Under the pieces are notes generated by a model, which was not told the DNA's origin, ran no database searches, and saw only the letters and a program-made list of their open reading frames with translations. The position numbers and the translations under genes were made by a program. DNA of 30,230 nt from Flavobacteriales bacterium UBA1993 (GTDB lineage Bacteria; Bacteroidota; Bacteroidia; Flavobacteriales_G; Salibacteraceae): NCBI GenBank assembly GCA_002336485.1, contig DDCZ01000011.1, positions 1-30,230 of the forward strand. Reading direction: 5' to 3'. Position 1 is the stretch's first letter. Each line of letters begins with the position of its first letter. Shown one piece after another: positions 9,101 through 14,911 of the stretch.

Positions 9101-11239
9101 AGACCAGAGGTAAGCATAGGCCGTTGTTCCTCCAGAAGGAGTGGCCGTAATTCCACCCGTCGCCGACCCATTGCACGAAGCATTGCTGTCAACGTTAAGC
9201 GCAACACCCAAGGCAGCGCTCGGCTGATTCACGGTTTCTGAATCTGTATCGGTGCATCCATTCGCATCCGTTACGGTAACCGTGTAGGTGCCCGCAGTTA
9301 AACCAGTATTACTTGCAGTGCTTGCTCCATTACTCCATGCGAATGTGAATGCCCCCGTTCCGCCAGAACCGGAGGCGGTCAGGCTTCCATCACTTCCGCC
9401 AAAACAGGCAACTTCTTGCGTCAATGTTATGGATGCGCTCACCGAAGTGGATGGCTCACCAATAGTGTAAGAAGCTGAGACGGTCGTTGAGTTAGCGTCG
9501 GTAACTGTAACGGTATATGTTCCTGCAGCTAAGCCGGTAACGGTGTTGCTCGAAGAGCTAGAGTTGTTTGTAGATGATCCGTTAGACCAGCTGTAGCCAT
9601 AATTAGCTGTTCCTGACCCTACAGTAACAGTTACGGAACCGTCGTTACCTCCGTTGCAACTTACATCTGTTCCAGACATGGTGGCTGTCATTGAGCCTCT
9701 CACATAGATGGCATAGTCCTCAACTTGACCGTATTGAGGAGTATAGCACGATCCAGCTGTATTCATGGCCGTTGTATTGCCTTGCCAATCACTGATAACG
9801 CGCATTCTTAAGGGAGTAGTTAACGTAGGATTAGAAGGAATGGCAATTGTTCCCGTATGCAACGTATCCGTATCGCTTGTGAATACAAATTCTCCGTTGT
9901 CTAGAAAATCTCCATCATCGTTGTAGTCGATGTATACACGTGCATCTTCGTTGTTCACAGAAGCCGATTTTATACTGATGCTGTATGATGTGGACGGATC
10001 CACTTCTGCCATATGATGGCAGCTATAGTCTCGATATCCACCATCTCCAACGGCGCCATCAGAGGTCACATCAATGTCTTCGAAGGTTACGTTGCCAACC
10101 CCTAGTCCAAACGTGTTTGATAGGTTGGTTGTGTTTGGCGAACAGCTCGCTGAGGCAACTGTGTTCGTACTTGGAGCCTCCGTTCCGAGAGAGGATAAAA
10201 GGCTGTGTCTTGGTCCCAATAGTGCGGCACGCATGCGATCGGATTGATTGTCGGTAAACATATCAGCACATGACTGACTTGAATAGTTCATGTAGTTGTG
10301 CTGTACATCATCCCATGAGGTACTTGTGCATCCATTCGTTCCAGTTGGGCAATTACTTGCAGCTCGAATATGTGGCTCTGTATCTCCACAGCAATCTCCA
10401 GATCCGCTTCCGCAGCCATTGGTAGTTCCAGGACAATTATTGCCAGAATTATCGCCTTCAAATGTGTGATATAGGTTGAAGTAATGCCCTACTTCATGCG
10501 TCAAAGTTCGGTTTAGGTTATTCCATGAATTCACAGTTCCAGTGGTTCCGAAACATGTATTCATTATTACAACACCGTCGTAGCTTGCCGAGACACCTGG
10601 GAAATATGCATAACCCTGAATACCAAAACCTCCGCCGTTGTCTTCGATTTCCGTAACAACCCAAATGTTTAGGTAGTCGGTAGCTGGCCATCTACTCAAG
10701 GCCTTAACATCCAGCTCTACAGCGCCAGAACCTTGTCCAGCAGTAATTCCTTCGTCTGCATAATCCGTTACGCTAGAACCGTTTACACGAACAATTCCCG
10801 TGGTGGAGTTACAGTCTGGATCTCGCTTGGCAAGTACAAATTGAATTTCAGTGTCCACGCCATTTGCATCTCCATGCGTGTTTGGCGTTTTTCGATAGCG
10901 GTCGTTTAAGACGGTTATCGCGTCATTTATTTGTGATGTTGCAATGTTTGCACCAACACCCACGCTTTGTCCGGTGTGGATAACGTGCACCACCACTGGG
11001 ATTTCGAGCGTGTCACCGAAAATCTGGGCCTGAGCCCCATTTGATCCGTTGATTGTAATGTTTTGTAGAATTCCTTGAATCTGCCGTTCGGCGTTTTCAT
11101 GGTTTCGCTTGTAAACAGGGTCGGTAATTAGCAGTTTCTCATGACGGAGATGCGCTGCGCATTGCTCTTCATTTCCTTGCTGTGCGTTACCAAATAGGCT
11201 TACTAAAACAAATAGTAGGGTGAGTAGTCTTTGAGTCAA
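6170..11239 (-). CDS. T9SS-exported M43-family metalloprotease/adhesin with SprB-like repeats
   Basis: A giant secreted protein (1,689 residues from the TTG at 11239). In order: signal peptide (about 1-20, hydrophobic run TLLFVLVSLFGNAQQ); an M43 (pappalysin/cytophagalysin) peptidase domain with zinc motif HEVGHYFNLYH (H248, E249, H252, third ligand H258) and a Met-turn NYMNYSS near 317; a GEVED-type domain (about 380-512, with YIDYNDDGDFLDNGEF and QVEDYAIYV); ten SprB-like repeats (about 518-1283); five C-x-GDS-x3-GG repeats (about 1289-1534); and a T9SS type A sorting tail ending GYYLVRLSTMEGQRSLKFVKLTD. It should cross the outer membrane by T9SS and be surface-anchored or released. The frame extends to another TTG at 11296, but that codon overlaps the putative -33 box and gives an untypically long signal peptide, so 11239 is preferred. 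Substrate and adhesive target are unknown. Confidence 0.92.
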   Translation of the reverse strand: MTQRLLTLLFVLVSLFGNAQQGNEEQCAAHLRHEKLLITDPVYKRNHENAERQIQGILQNITINGSNGAQAQIFGDTLEIPVVVHVIHTGQSVGVGANIATSQINDAITVLNDRYRKTPNTHGDANGVDTEIQFVLAKRDPDCNSTTGIVRVNGSSVTDYADEGITAGQGSGAVELDVKALSRWPATDYLNIWVVTEIEDNGGGFGIQGYAYFPGVSASYDGVVIMNTCFGTTGTVNSWNNLNRTLTHEVGHYFNLYHTFEGDNSGNNCPGTTNGCGSGSGDCCGDTEPHIRAASNCPTGTNGCTSTSWDDVQHNYMNYSSQSCADMFTDNQSDRMRAALLGPRHSLLSSLGTEAPSTNTVASASCSPNTTNLSNTFGLGVGNVTFEDIDVTSDGAVGDGGYRDYSCHHMAEVDPSTSYSISIKSASVNNEDARVYIDYNDDGDFLDNGEFVFTSDTDTLHTGTIAIPSNPTLTTPLRMRVISDWQGNTTAMNTAGSCYTPQYGQVEDYAIYVRGSMTATMSGTDVSCNGGNDGSVTVTVGSGTANYGYSWSNGSSTNNSSSSSNTVTGLAAGTYTVTVTDANSTTVSASYTIGEPSTSVSASITLTQEVACFGGSDGSLTASGSGGTGAFTFAWSNGASTASNTGLTAGTYTVTVTDANGCTDTDSETVNQPSAALGVALNVDSNASCNGSATGGITATPSGGTTAYAYLWSTGTFMNFITGLSAGTYSVTLTDANSCTATQSATVTQPTNISLSITVDSNASCGGSGSGGLTASASGGVGSLSYAWNTSATTQSITGLTAGTYTVTVTDANGCTESLSQSITGGSSLSASVTANSNASCNGGSDGSLTASATGGTNPTTYVWNNGASTATITGLTAGTYTVTATENGGCTATATGTISEPTALVASISVNMVSCNGGNDGSMTASASGGTTSYTFAWNTGSTSATATGLAAGTYTVTVTDANGCTDTESATLSEPSAISLSINVDSSASCGSGSGGLTASASGGVGTFSYAWSTSATSASISGLSAGTYTVTVTDANGCTESLSQSLTSGGSSVSATVTVNSNVSCNGSSDGSLTASSTGGANPISYLWSTGATSATVTGLSAGSYTVTVTENGGCTTTATGTISEPSAVIVSITASNVSCNGGNDGSLTVSAIGGSATYTYAWSMGSTSSTLSGLTSGTYTVTATDANGCTDTESVTITQPTALLVSITIDSNAGCGGSTTGGLTASSTGGTGTVTYVWNTGGTSASVTGLIAGTYSVTATDANGCTDSTNQTITSSGSSINTIDTVSICNGDSVLVHGNMVNQPGTYTDTLSGSGGCDSISIIVVQNGLNAYSFFLTWIYQGDSVFLGGAFQTTSNIYLDTFSSSNGCDSVVETLLWVYPVQFGTDSITICQNDSVLLGGIFRSTAGTYADTTFSGGTAIINSTTLFISVPAQVSNSMSIVSGDSAYIAGSWRTTAGTYCDTIGSCDSVICTTLTVNVVTYLVINDTVALCAGDSAFAGGAYQYNAGFYLDTVGNNFGQDTIYSTEIVVDLNSVQIYSSGLWLKSNQSVGPFQWYDCNSQTVIMTTGVGYMMPGYSGSFALINQSATCNDTSVCVNHANTSNKTGLDVRGYPTTVSEQYSISFSSVQKDVSIDLFDIQGQLIQTWKEQDVDLITLPMEHHAPGYYLVRLSTMEGQRSLKFVKLTD
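6638..7375 (-). repeat. Five C-x-GDS repeats preceding the sorting tail
   Basis: Five units of about 45-50 residues share the pattern 'C-x-GDSvxxGGxfxxTxGxYxDT...GCDS'. Examples are ICNGDSVLVHGN, YQGDSVFLGGAFQTT, ICQNDSVLLGGIFRSTAGTY, VSGDSAYIAGSWRTTAGTY and LCAGDSAFAGGAYQYNAG. They are divergent from each other and lie between the SprB-like array and the T9SS tail, probably as a stalk. Confidence 0.8.
7391..9688 (-). repeat. Array of ten SprB-like repeats (about 75-78 residues each)
   Basis: Each unit follows 'SCNGGxDGSLTASxxGG...Y.W.......TGLxAGTYTVTVTDANGCT'. Ten copies occur without spacers. Nearly every unit holds two cysteines (SCxG and NGCT), suggesting a regular pairing; the first unit lacks the second one. 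SprB-like repeats are known from the gliding adhesin of Flavobacterium johnsoniae and other T9SS cargo. Copies 4-6 and 7-9 form a higher-order repeat described separately. Confidence 0.9.
7625..8986 (-). repeat. Higher-order tandem repeat: two 681-bp, three-unit blocks
   Basis: Block 1 (8306-8986) holds SprB-like copies 4, 5 and 6; block 2 (7625-8305) holds copies 7, 8 and 9. Both are exactly 227 codons. Copy 4 pairs with 7 (both ISLSI, SGGLTASASGGVG, CTESLSQS), 5 with 8 (both have ENGGCT and ATGTISEP) and 6 with 9 (both have SCNGGNDGS and CTDTES). Copy 10 (7391-7624) resembles the first member again, as if a third block had begun. Confidence 0.85.
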
Positions 11240-11266
11240 TTGATTCGATGGGTTAATCCGTATTTG

Positions 11267-11297
11267 CGAATGTACAATTGCGTTTGTACATTTCAAA
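11267..11297 (-). promoter_or_regulatory. Putative promoter of the M43 metalloprotease gene
   Basis: On the minus strand TTTG (11297-11294), 19 bases, then TACATTCG (11274-11267), one mismatch from TAnnTTTG. Transcription would begin near 11260, about 20 bases before the preferred TTG start at 11239 and downstream of the alternative TTG at 11296. Confidence 0.5.
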
Positions 11298-11418
11298 AGG
11301 TTTGAAACAATACGCTAATGGAACTGTTCGGGTTGGGAAGAATGGAAAAGGTTTTCAATCTCTTTTCATCTAGACCAAGCTCTATTGAACTAACATTGCA
11401 AATAGCAATTGAAAGTGT

Positions 11419-12285
11419 ATGAAAAAACTCGGTTTTGTATTGGTAATTATTTTCCTTGGATTCAATGTAGTTCAGGGCCAAGAGCTTGAATCCTATAGGA
11501 TTTACGACTCAAAAGGAAAGCAGGTTGATTTTGGTTCTATGAATGCCGGTCTGGAAAAAGCCGACGTCATTCTATTTGGCGAAATGCATGATAATCCAAT
11601 CATTCATTGGCTGCAACTCGAAATGTGTAAGGCACGCATTGATGGTAACGAATTGGTGTTGGGTGCGGAGTGGTTTGAATCGGATAACCAGGTTGTAATG
11701 GATGAGTATCTCGCCGGTGTAATAACGCACGACCATTTAAAGAAAGAGGCGAAGGTTTGGCCAAATTATAAAACGGATTATAGTCCCATTATCGATTTTG
11801 CAAAGACAAATAACCTCGATTTTATTGCCACCAACATTCCCCGTCGATATGCATCACTGGTCTCAAAGCAGGGGCCGAATGCGCTTGATAGTTTAGGACA
11901 GGATTCGAAGGTGTTATTGCCAGCGCTGCCATATAGCGTAACGAAGGATGACGAAGGCTACGAACGAATGCGCTCAATGATGGGCGCGCATGGGCACGGA
12001 ATGAATATCGATTACTTAATAGCAGCTCAGGCGCTAAAGGATTACACCATGGCTCAGAATATTCTTTCTAATCGAACCAAGAAACAGCAGTTTATACACT
12101 TTAATGGAACCTTTCATTCTCAAGGGCACGATGGAATCGCAAACTATTTGATGGCTGCCGACAAAAAAATGAAGGTATCTGTTATTGCTACGGTAGAAGC
12201 GGACGCACTTGATTGGAATGAGGAATGGAACGGATATGGCGATTTTCTAATCGTTACACCAGCATCAATGACAAAAACGCACTAA
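11419..12285 (+). CDS. ChaN-family haem-binding-type protein
   Basis: The 288-residue product belongs to the ChaN/haem-binding-lipoprotein family by its signature VILFGEMHDNP (E55, H57), the later NIPRRYASLVS, and HFNGTFHSQGHDG near the C-terminus. The Campylobacter ChaN protein binds paired haem groups and is linked to iron uptake; here the ligand is inferred only. A signal peptide (MKKLGFVLVIIFLGFNVVQGQ) is clear, but there is no lipobox cysteine at its end, so it is probably a soluble periplasmic protein rather than a lipoprotein. The ATG at 11419 follows a weak -7-like TAACATTG (11391-11398). It is the first gene of a tight three-gene operon; the next start lies 4 bases after its stop. 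Confidence 0.88.
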   Translation: MKKLGFVLVIIFLGFNVVQGQELESYRIYDSKGKQVDFGSMNAGLEKADVILFGEMHDNPIIHWLQLEMCKARIDGNELVLGAEWFESDNQVVMDEYLAGVITHDHLKKEAKVWPNYKTDYSPIIDFAKTNNLDFIATNIPRRYASLVSKQGPNALDSLGQDSKVLLPALPYSVTKDDEGYERMRSMMGAHGHGMNIDYLIAAQALKDYTMAQNILSNRTKKQQFIHFNGTFHSQGHDGIANYLMAADKKMKVSVIATVEADALDWNEEWNGYGDFLIVTPASMTKTH

Positions 12286-12289
12286 GCAC

Positions 12290-12682
12290 ATGGAATTAAT
12301 ATCACAGCGACTATGCATGGAAAAGGATCTCGGCATTCACGGGAACCTATTTGGAGGAATTATGCTGTCGTGGCTCGATGAGGCTGCGGCTACCATGGCA
12401 TATGAAGTGTGTCATTCACCAAGCATGGTTACTTTGAAAATAGAAGAGGTGATTTTTGGAAAACCGGTAAAAATTGGATTCCACCTGAAGATCTATGGCC
12501 AAGTAGCCCGGATTGGAAAATCGTCGATCACGCTCGATATTGAAGCGAGAAAGCACAATGTATATTCTGGGGAAGAGACGGTGGTGTGCTCTACGAATTT
12601 CACGTTTGTCAAAATCGACGAACAGGGCGGCCCAATCCCAATAGCCGAAGAAATCCGCAAGGAGTACGCTCATTTAAACTAA
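12290..12682 (+). CDS. Hotdog-fold acyl-CoA thioesterase
   Basis: The 130-residue product matches the YciA/BACH-type acyl-CoA thioesterase family, which hydrolyses acyl-CoA to free fatty acid and CoA in the cytoplasm. The diagnostic segment is GIHGNLFGGIMLSWLDEAAATMA, with the conserved Asp-Glu in WLDEAA on the central hotdog helix. The later strands VKIGFHLKIYGQVARIGKSS and EETVVCSTNFTFVKID fit the family's substrate-tunnel strands. It is full length for a single-hotdog enzyme. It lies 4 bases after the ChaN-like gene and 4 bases before the alpha/beta hydrolase, so it is almost certainly co-transcribed. Chain-length preference cannot be read from the sequence. Confidence 0.92.
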   Translation: MELISQRLCMEKDLGIHGNLFGGIMLSWLDEAAATMAYEVCHSPSMVTLKIEEVIFGKPVKIGFHLKIYGQVARIGKSSITLDIEARKHNVYSGEETVVCSTNFTFVKIDEQGGPIPIAEEIRKEYAHLN

Positions 12683-12686
12683 GGCC

Positions 12687-13331
12687 TTGCAATCGCATAA
12701 CATTTCGGTTCAAAAAACGGCCCGCTATTATACACTTAGGCCAGAAGGCGAAGTGAAGGCAGTTGTATTTGCCTTGCATGGATATAGGCAACTGGCAAGA
12801 TACTTTGCGCCGTTGTTTCAACCGCTGGTAGATCAAGGGGCACTAATTATTGTCCCAGAAGCTCTGAACAGATTCTATATTGAGGGATACTCAGGTCGAG
12901 TAGGGGCTAGCTGGATGACAAAGGAGGATCGAGAAACGGATATTCAGGATTACGTTAGATACTTAAATACGCTCTACGAAGAGGTTAGCGCCGAGTTATC
13001 AGACCTACCCATACATCTACTAGGGTTTAGTCAAGGAGGCCCCACAGCATGCCGCTGGTTGGCCGGATCGAACATTCCGTTCAAGTCTCTTATGCTCTAT
13101 GCGACAGTTTTCCCAAACGACTTTGATTTTACCATTCATGGCGACAGGCTTAATGCGTTGAAGTGTGTAATGGCTTTTGGCGATCAGGATCAATTTGCGT
13201 CAGAGGCCACCATTGAAGAGAAAATGAAGTGGTTAAAGTCGAAGAATTTTGAGTTTGATGTGGTTCGATTTATCGGTGGTCATGATATTCAGGCCGACGT
13301 CCTTTCCGAGATCTGGAAAAAAGTGACTTGA
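12687..13331 (+). CDS. Alpha/beta hydrolase (carboxylesterase/phospholipase type)
   Basis: The 214-residue product is a small cytoplasmic serine hydrolase. It has the oxyanion loop FALHGYRQ (HG at 31-32), the nucleophile elbow LLGFSQGGPTA (S115), a probable acid D168 in FGDQDQF and the catalytic His199 in IGGHDIQ. This layout resembles the carboxylesterase/lysophospholipase YpfH-like group; the substrate is unknown. The only reasonable start is a TTG at 12687, 4 bases after the thioesterase stop; the first internal ATG (MTKED) is too late and would remove the oxyanion loop. It is the last gene of the operon and is followed by a strong terminator. Confidence 0.88.
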   Translation: MQSHNISVQKTARYYTLRPEGEVKAVVFALHGYRQLARYFAPLFQPLVDQGALIIVPEALNRFYIEGYSGRVGASWMTKEDRETDIQDYVRYLNTLYEEVSAELSDLPIHLLGFSQGGPTACRWLAGSNIPFKSLMLYATVFPNDFDFTIHGDRLNALKCVMAFGDQDQFASEATIEEKMKWLKSKNFEFDVVRFIGGHDIQADVLSEIWKKVT

Positions 13332-13438
13332 CATTAACTTTTGTTTAGAATCGGCGTGAAACTTTTTGCCTTCTCAGGCGTCTTCCTAGTAGTTCTTTTC
13401 TACACAACTAAGGTTAGGTTAGTTAGTTAATAGGGTTT

Positions 13439-13473
13439 AAAAAGGCGGATGATCTCAAAAGTCCGCCTTTTTT
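13439..13473. terminator. Bidirectional intrinsic terminator between convergent genes
   Basis: An 11-bp stem AAAAAGGCGGA pairs with TCCGCCTTTTT around a 12-base loop (tgatctcaaaag). It carries a U-run on the plus strand (13468-13473) and, because of the A-run on the other side, also on the minus strand. It sits between the alpha/beta hydrolase (+) and the FAH-family gene (-) and can end transcription from both. Confidence 0.88.
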
Positions 13474-13489
13474 GTGTCCAATTTTCTCG

Positions 13490-14098
13490 CTACTTGATAC
13501 GTAGATTAAGGCACTTGTCTCCTTCAAGAAACGCTTCCAGCAAGTCGTTTTGTTTTACTGGCCCAACACCAGCTGGTGTTCCTGTAAATAGCACATCTCC
13601 AATTTTCAGAGTAAAATATTTTGAGACCTCCGCAATCAATCGATCCACGGAAAAGAGCATATCGGACGTGTTGCCACTTTGCACAACTTCTCCGTTCTTC
13701 TTAAGTTCAATCTTTAGGTTTTGAATGTCGCGCTGACCTAGGTCAACCCAATCTCCTAGCGGTGCACTACCATCAAATGCCTTGGCCTTTTCCCATGGTA
13801 GGCCTTTTTCTTTGCATTGCTTCTGAACATCGCGCGCAGTGAAGTCGATACCTAGCGTTATTTGGCTATAGTAGCGTGAAGCAAAACGCTCTTCAATATT
13901 TTTCCCAACTCGGTTGATGCGCACCACTAATTCCAGTTCGTGATGTAAGTCATCCGTAAAATCAGGAATGAAAAACGGGTTCCTTTTGGGAAGCAGCGCA
14001 GTATCTGGTTTTAAAAAGATGACAGGTTCGCTCGGAACTTCATTCTTGAGTTCTTTCGCGTGTTCCGCATAATTACGTCCGATGCAAATAATCTTCAC
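13490..14098 (-). CDS. Fumarylacetoacetate hydrolase (FAH)-family protein
   Basis: The 202-residue product fits the short FAH-family enzymes (acylpyruvase, fumarylpyruvate hydrolase or oxaloacetate decarboxylase, as in human FAHD1). Metal-binding acids are visible as E54 and E56 in HHELELVVRI and D85 in GIDFTARDVQ. The N-terminal IGRNYAEHAKEL, the segment PVIFLKPDTAL and the C-terminal FTGTPAGVGP complete the signature. It is cytoplasmic. The start is GTG at 14098, two bases after the stop of the exonuclease gene, so the two form an operon. The exact reaction cannot be fixed from the sequence; acylpyruvate hydrolysis or oxaloacetate decarboxylation are the usual options. Confidence 0.92.
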   Translation of the reverse strand: MKIICIGRNYAEHAKELKNEVPSEPVIFLKPDTALLPKRNPFFIPDFTDDLHHELELVVRINRVGKNIEERFASRYYSQITLGIDFTARDVQKQCKEKGLPWEKAKAFDGSAPLGDWVDLGQRDIQNLKIELKKNGEVVQSGNTSDMLFSVDRLIAEVSKYFTLKIGDVLFTGTPAGVGPVKQNDLLEAFLEGDKCLNLRIK

Positions 14099-14100
14099 CT

Positions 14101-14874
14101 CTAGGCACTTTTAGATTTCATCCTGGCCATAATGTCTGAAAAGACCTTCTTGGTCGACTTTGGGAAATCGCCTTTCATGAGCCAACCGTAGTATCCAGGT
14201 TCCTTGGTAAAGACTTCTTCCACGGGCACCCCTTTGTGCTTACCGAAGTTGACGCATTCAATACCATCCGCATTATAGACGATGCGCCCCATAATATCTG
14301 CTGCATTATGGAAACGGGAAAATTCACTTAAGAATGGAATGTCTCCCTGCAGATCATCGTATTTCTCGAGTTGGGCTTCCATTACCTCGTAGGTCGCAAT
14401 GATATCTGCCTCAGCGCTGTGGGCGTTTTCAAGTTCTTTCTCACAATAAAATTTGTAGGCGGCCTTTAACGTGCGCTGTTCCATTTTGTGAAAAACGTTT
14501 TGAACATCTACAAAACTTCGTTCTTGAAAATCAAACTCAATTCCAACCCGGTAGAACTCTTCTACAAGCATGGGAATATCAAACTTGTTGCTGTTGTATC
14601 CAGCTAAATCACAATCAAACAGAAATTTGAATAGGGAAGGGCCTAGGTCAGCAAACGTTGGTTCGGTTTCTAAATCGGCATCAGAAATGCCGTGTATCGA
14701 AGTCGATTCTTCCGAGATATGCATCTCAGGGTTCACCCGATGTGTTCGTGTTGTTTTGCTTCCGTCAGGATTTATTTTGAGAATGGCTATTTCAACGATT
14801 CGATCACTTCCGACACTCAGGCCGGTTGTTTCAAGATCGATAAAAGCAATAGGACGTTCAAGGATTAACCGCAT
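14101..14874 (-). CDS. DEDDh 3'-5' exonuclease (DnaQ-like, with ExoX-type C-terminus)
   Basis: The 257-residue product has the DEDDh exonuclease core. Exo I is FIDLETTGL (D13, E15), Exo II is GYNSNKFDIPML (D99), and Exo III is HSAEADIIAT (H152, D157). These four acids bind two metal ions and remove nucleotides from DNA 3' ends. After the core, residues about 205-250 (CVNFGKHKGVPVEEV, then GYYGWLMKGDFP) look like the small C-terminal domain of exodeoxyribonuclease X-type proteins. It is a stand-alone nuclease, not fused to a polymerase or to a UvrC-like domain. A perfect -7 element (TAACTTTG, 14890-14883) lies 8 bases before the ATG. It is followed at once by the FAH-family gene. Confidence 0.93.
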   Translation of the reverse strand: MRLILERPIAFIDLETTGLSVGSDRIVEIAILKINPDGSKTTRTHRVNPEMHISEESTSIHGISDADLETEPTFADLGPSLFKFLFDCDLAGYNSNKFDIPMLVEEFYRVGIEFDFQERSFVDVQNVFHKMEQRTLKAAYKFYCEKELENAHSAEADIIATYEVMEAQLEKYDDLQGDIPFLSEFSRFHNAADIMGRIVYNADGIECVNFGKHKGVPVEEVFTKEPGYYGWLMKGDFPKSTKKVFSDIMARMKSKSA

Positions 14875-14882
14875 AGTGCGGC

Positions 14883-14890
14883 CAAAGTTA
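14883..14890 (-). promoter_or_regulatory. -7 element close to the exonuclease start
   Basis: TAACTTTG on the minus strand matches TAnnTTTG and ends 8 bases before the ATG at 14874, so a transcript from it would be almost leaderless. No good TTTG box is seen at the normal spacing. Read-through from the OmpA gene is the alternative. Confidence 0.35.
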
Positions 14891-14897
14891 AAACGGA

Positions 14898-14911
14898 TTC
14901 TAAGCTTAGAA
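14898..14911. repeat. 14-bp perfect palindrome at the end of the PorE-like gene
   Basis: TTCTAAGCTTAGAA is a perfect inverted repeat that includes the gene's stop codon (14906-14908). It has no loop or U-tract. It could be a protein-binding site or chance. Confidence 0.6.

Noticed and set aside
7391..9688. CRISPR array, suggested by regular repeats
   Set aside because: The period is about 225-234 bases, the units are in-frame protein repeats and there are no constant repeats with unique spacers or cas genes.
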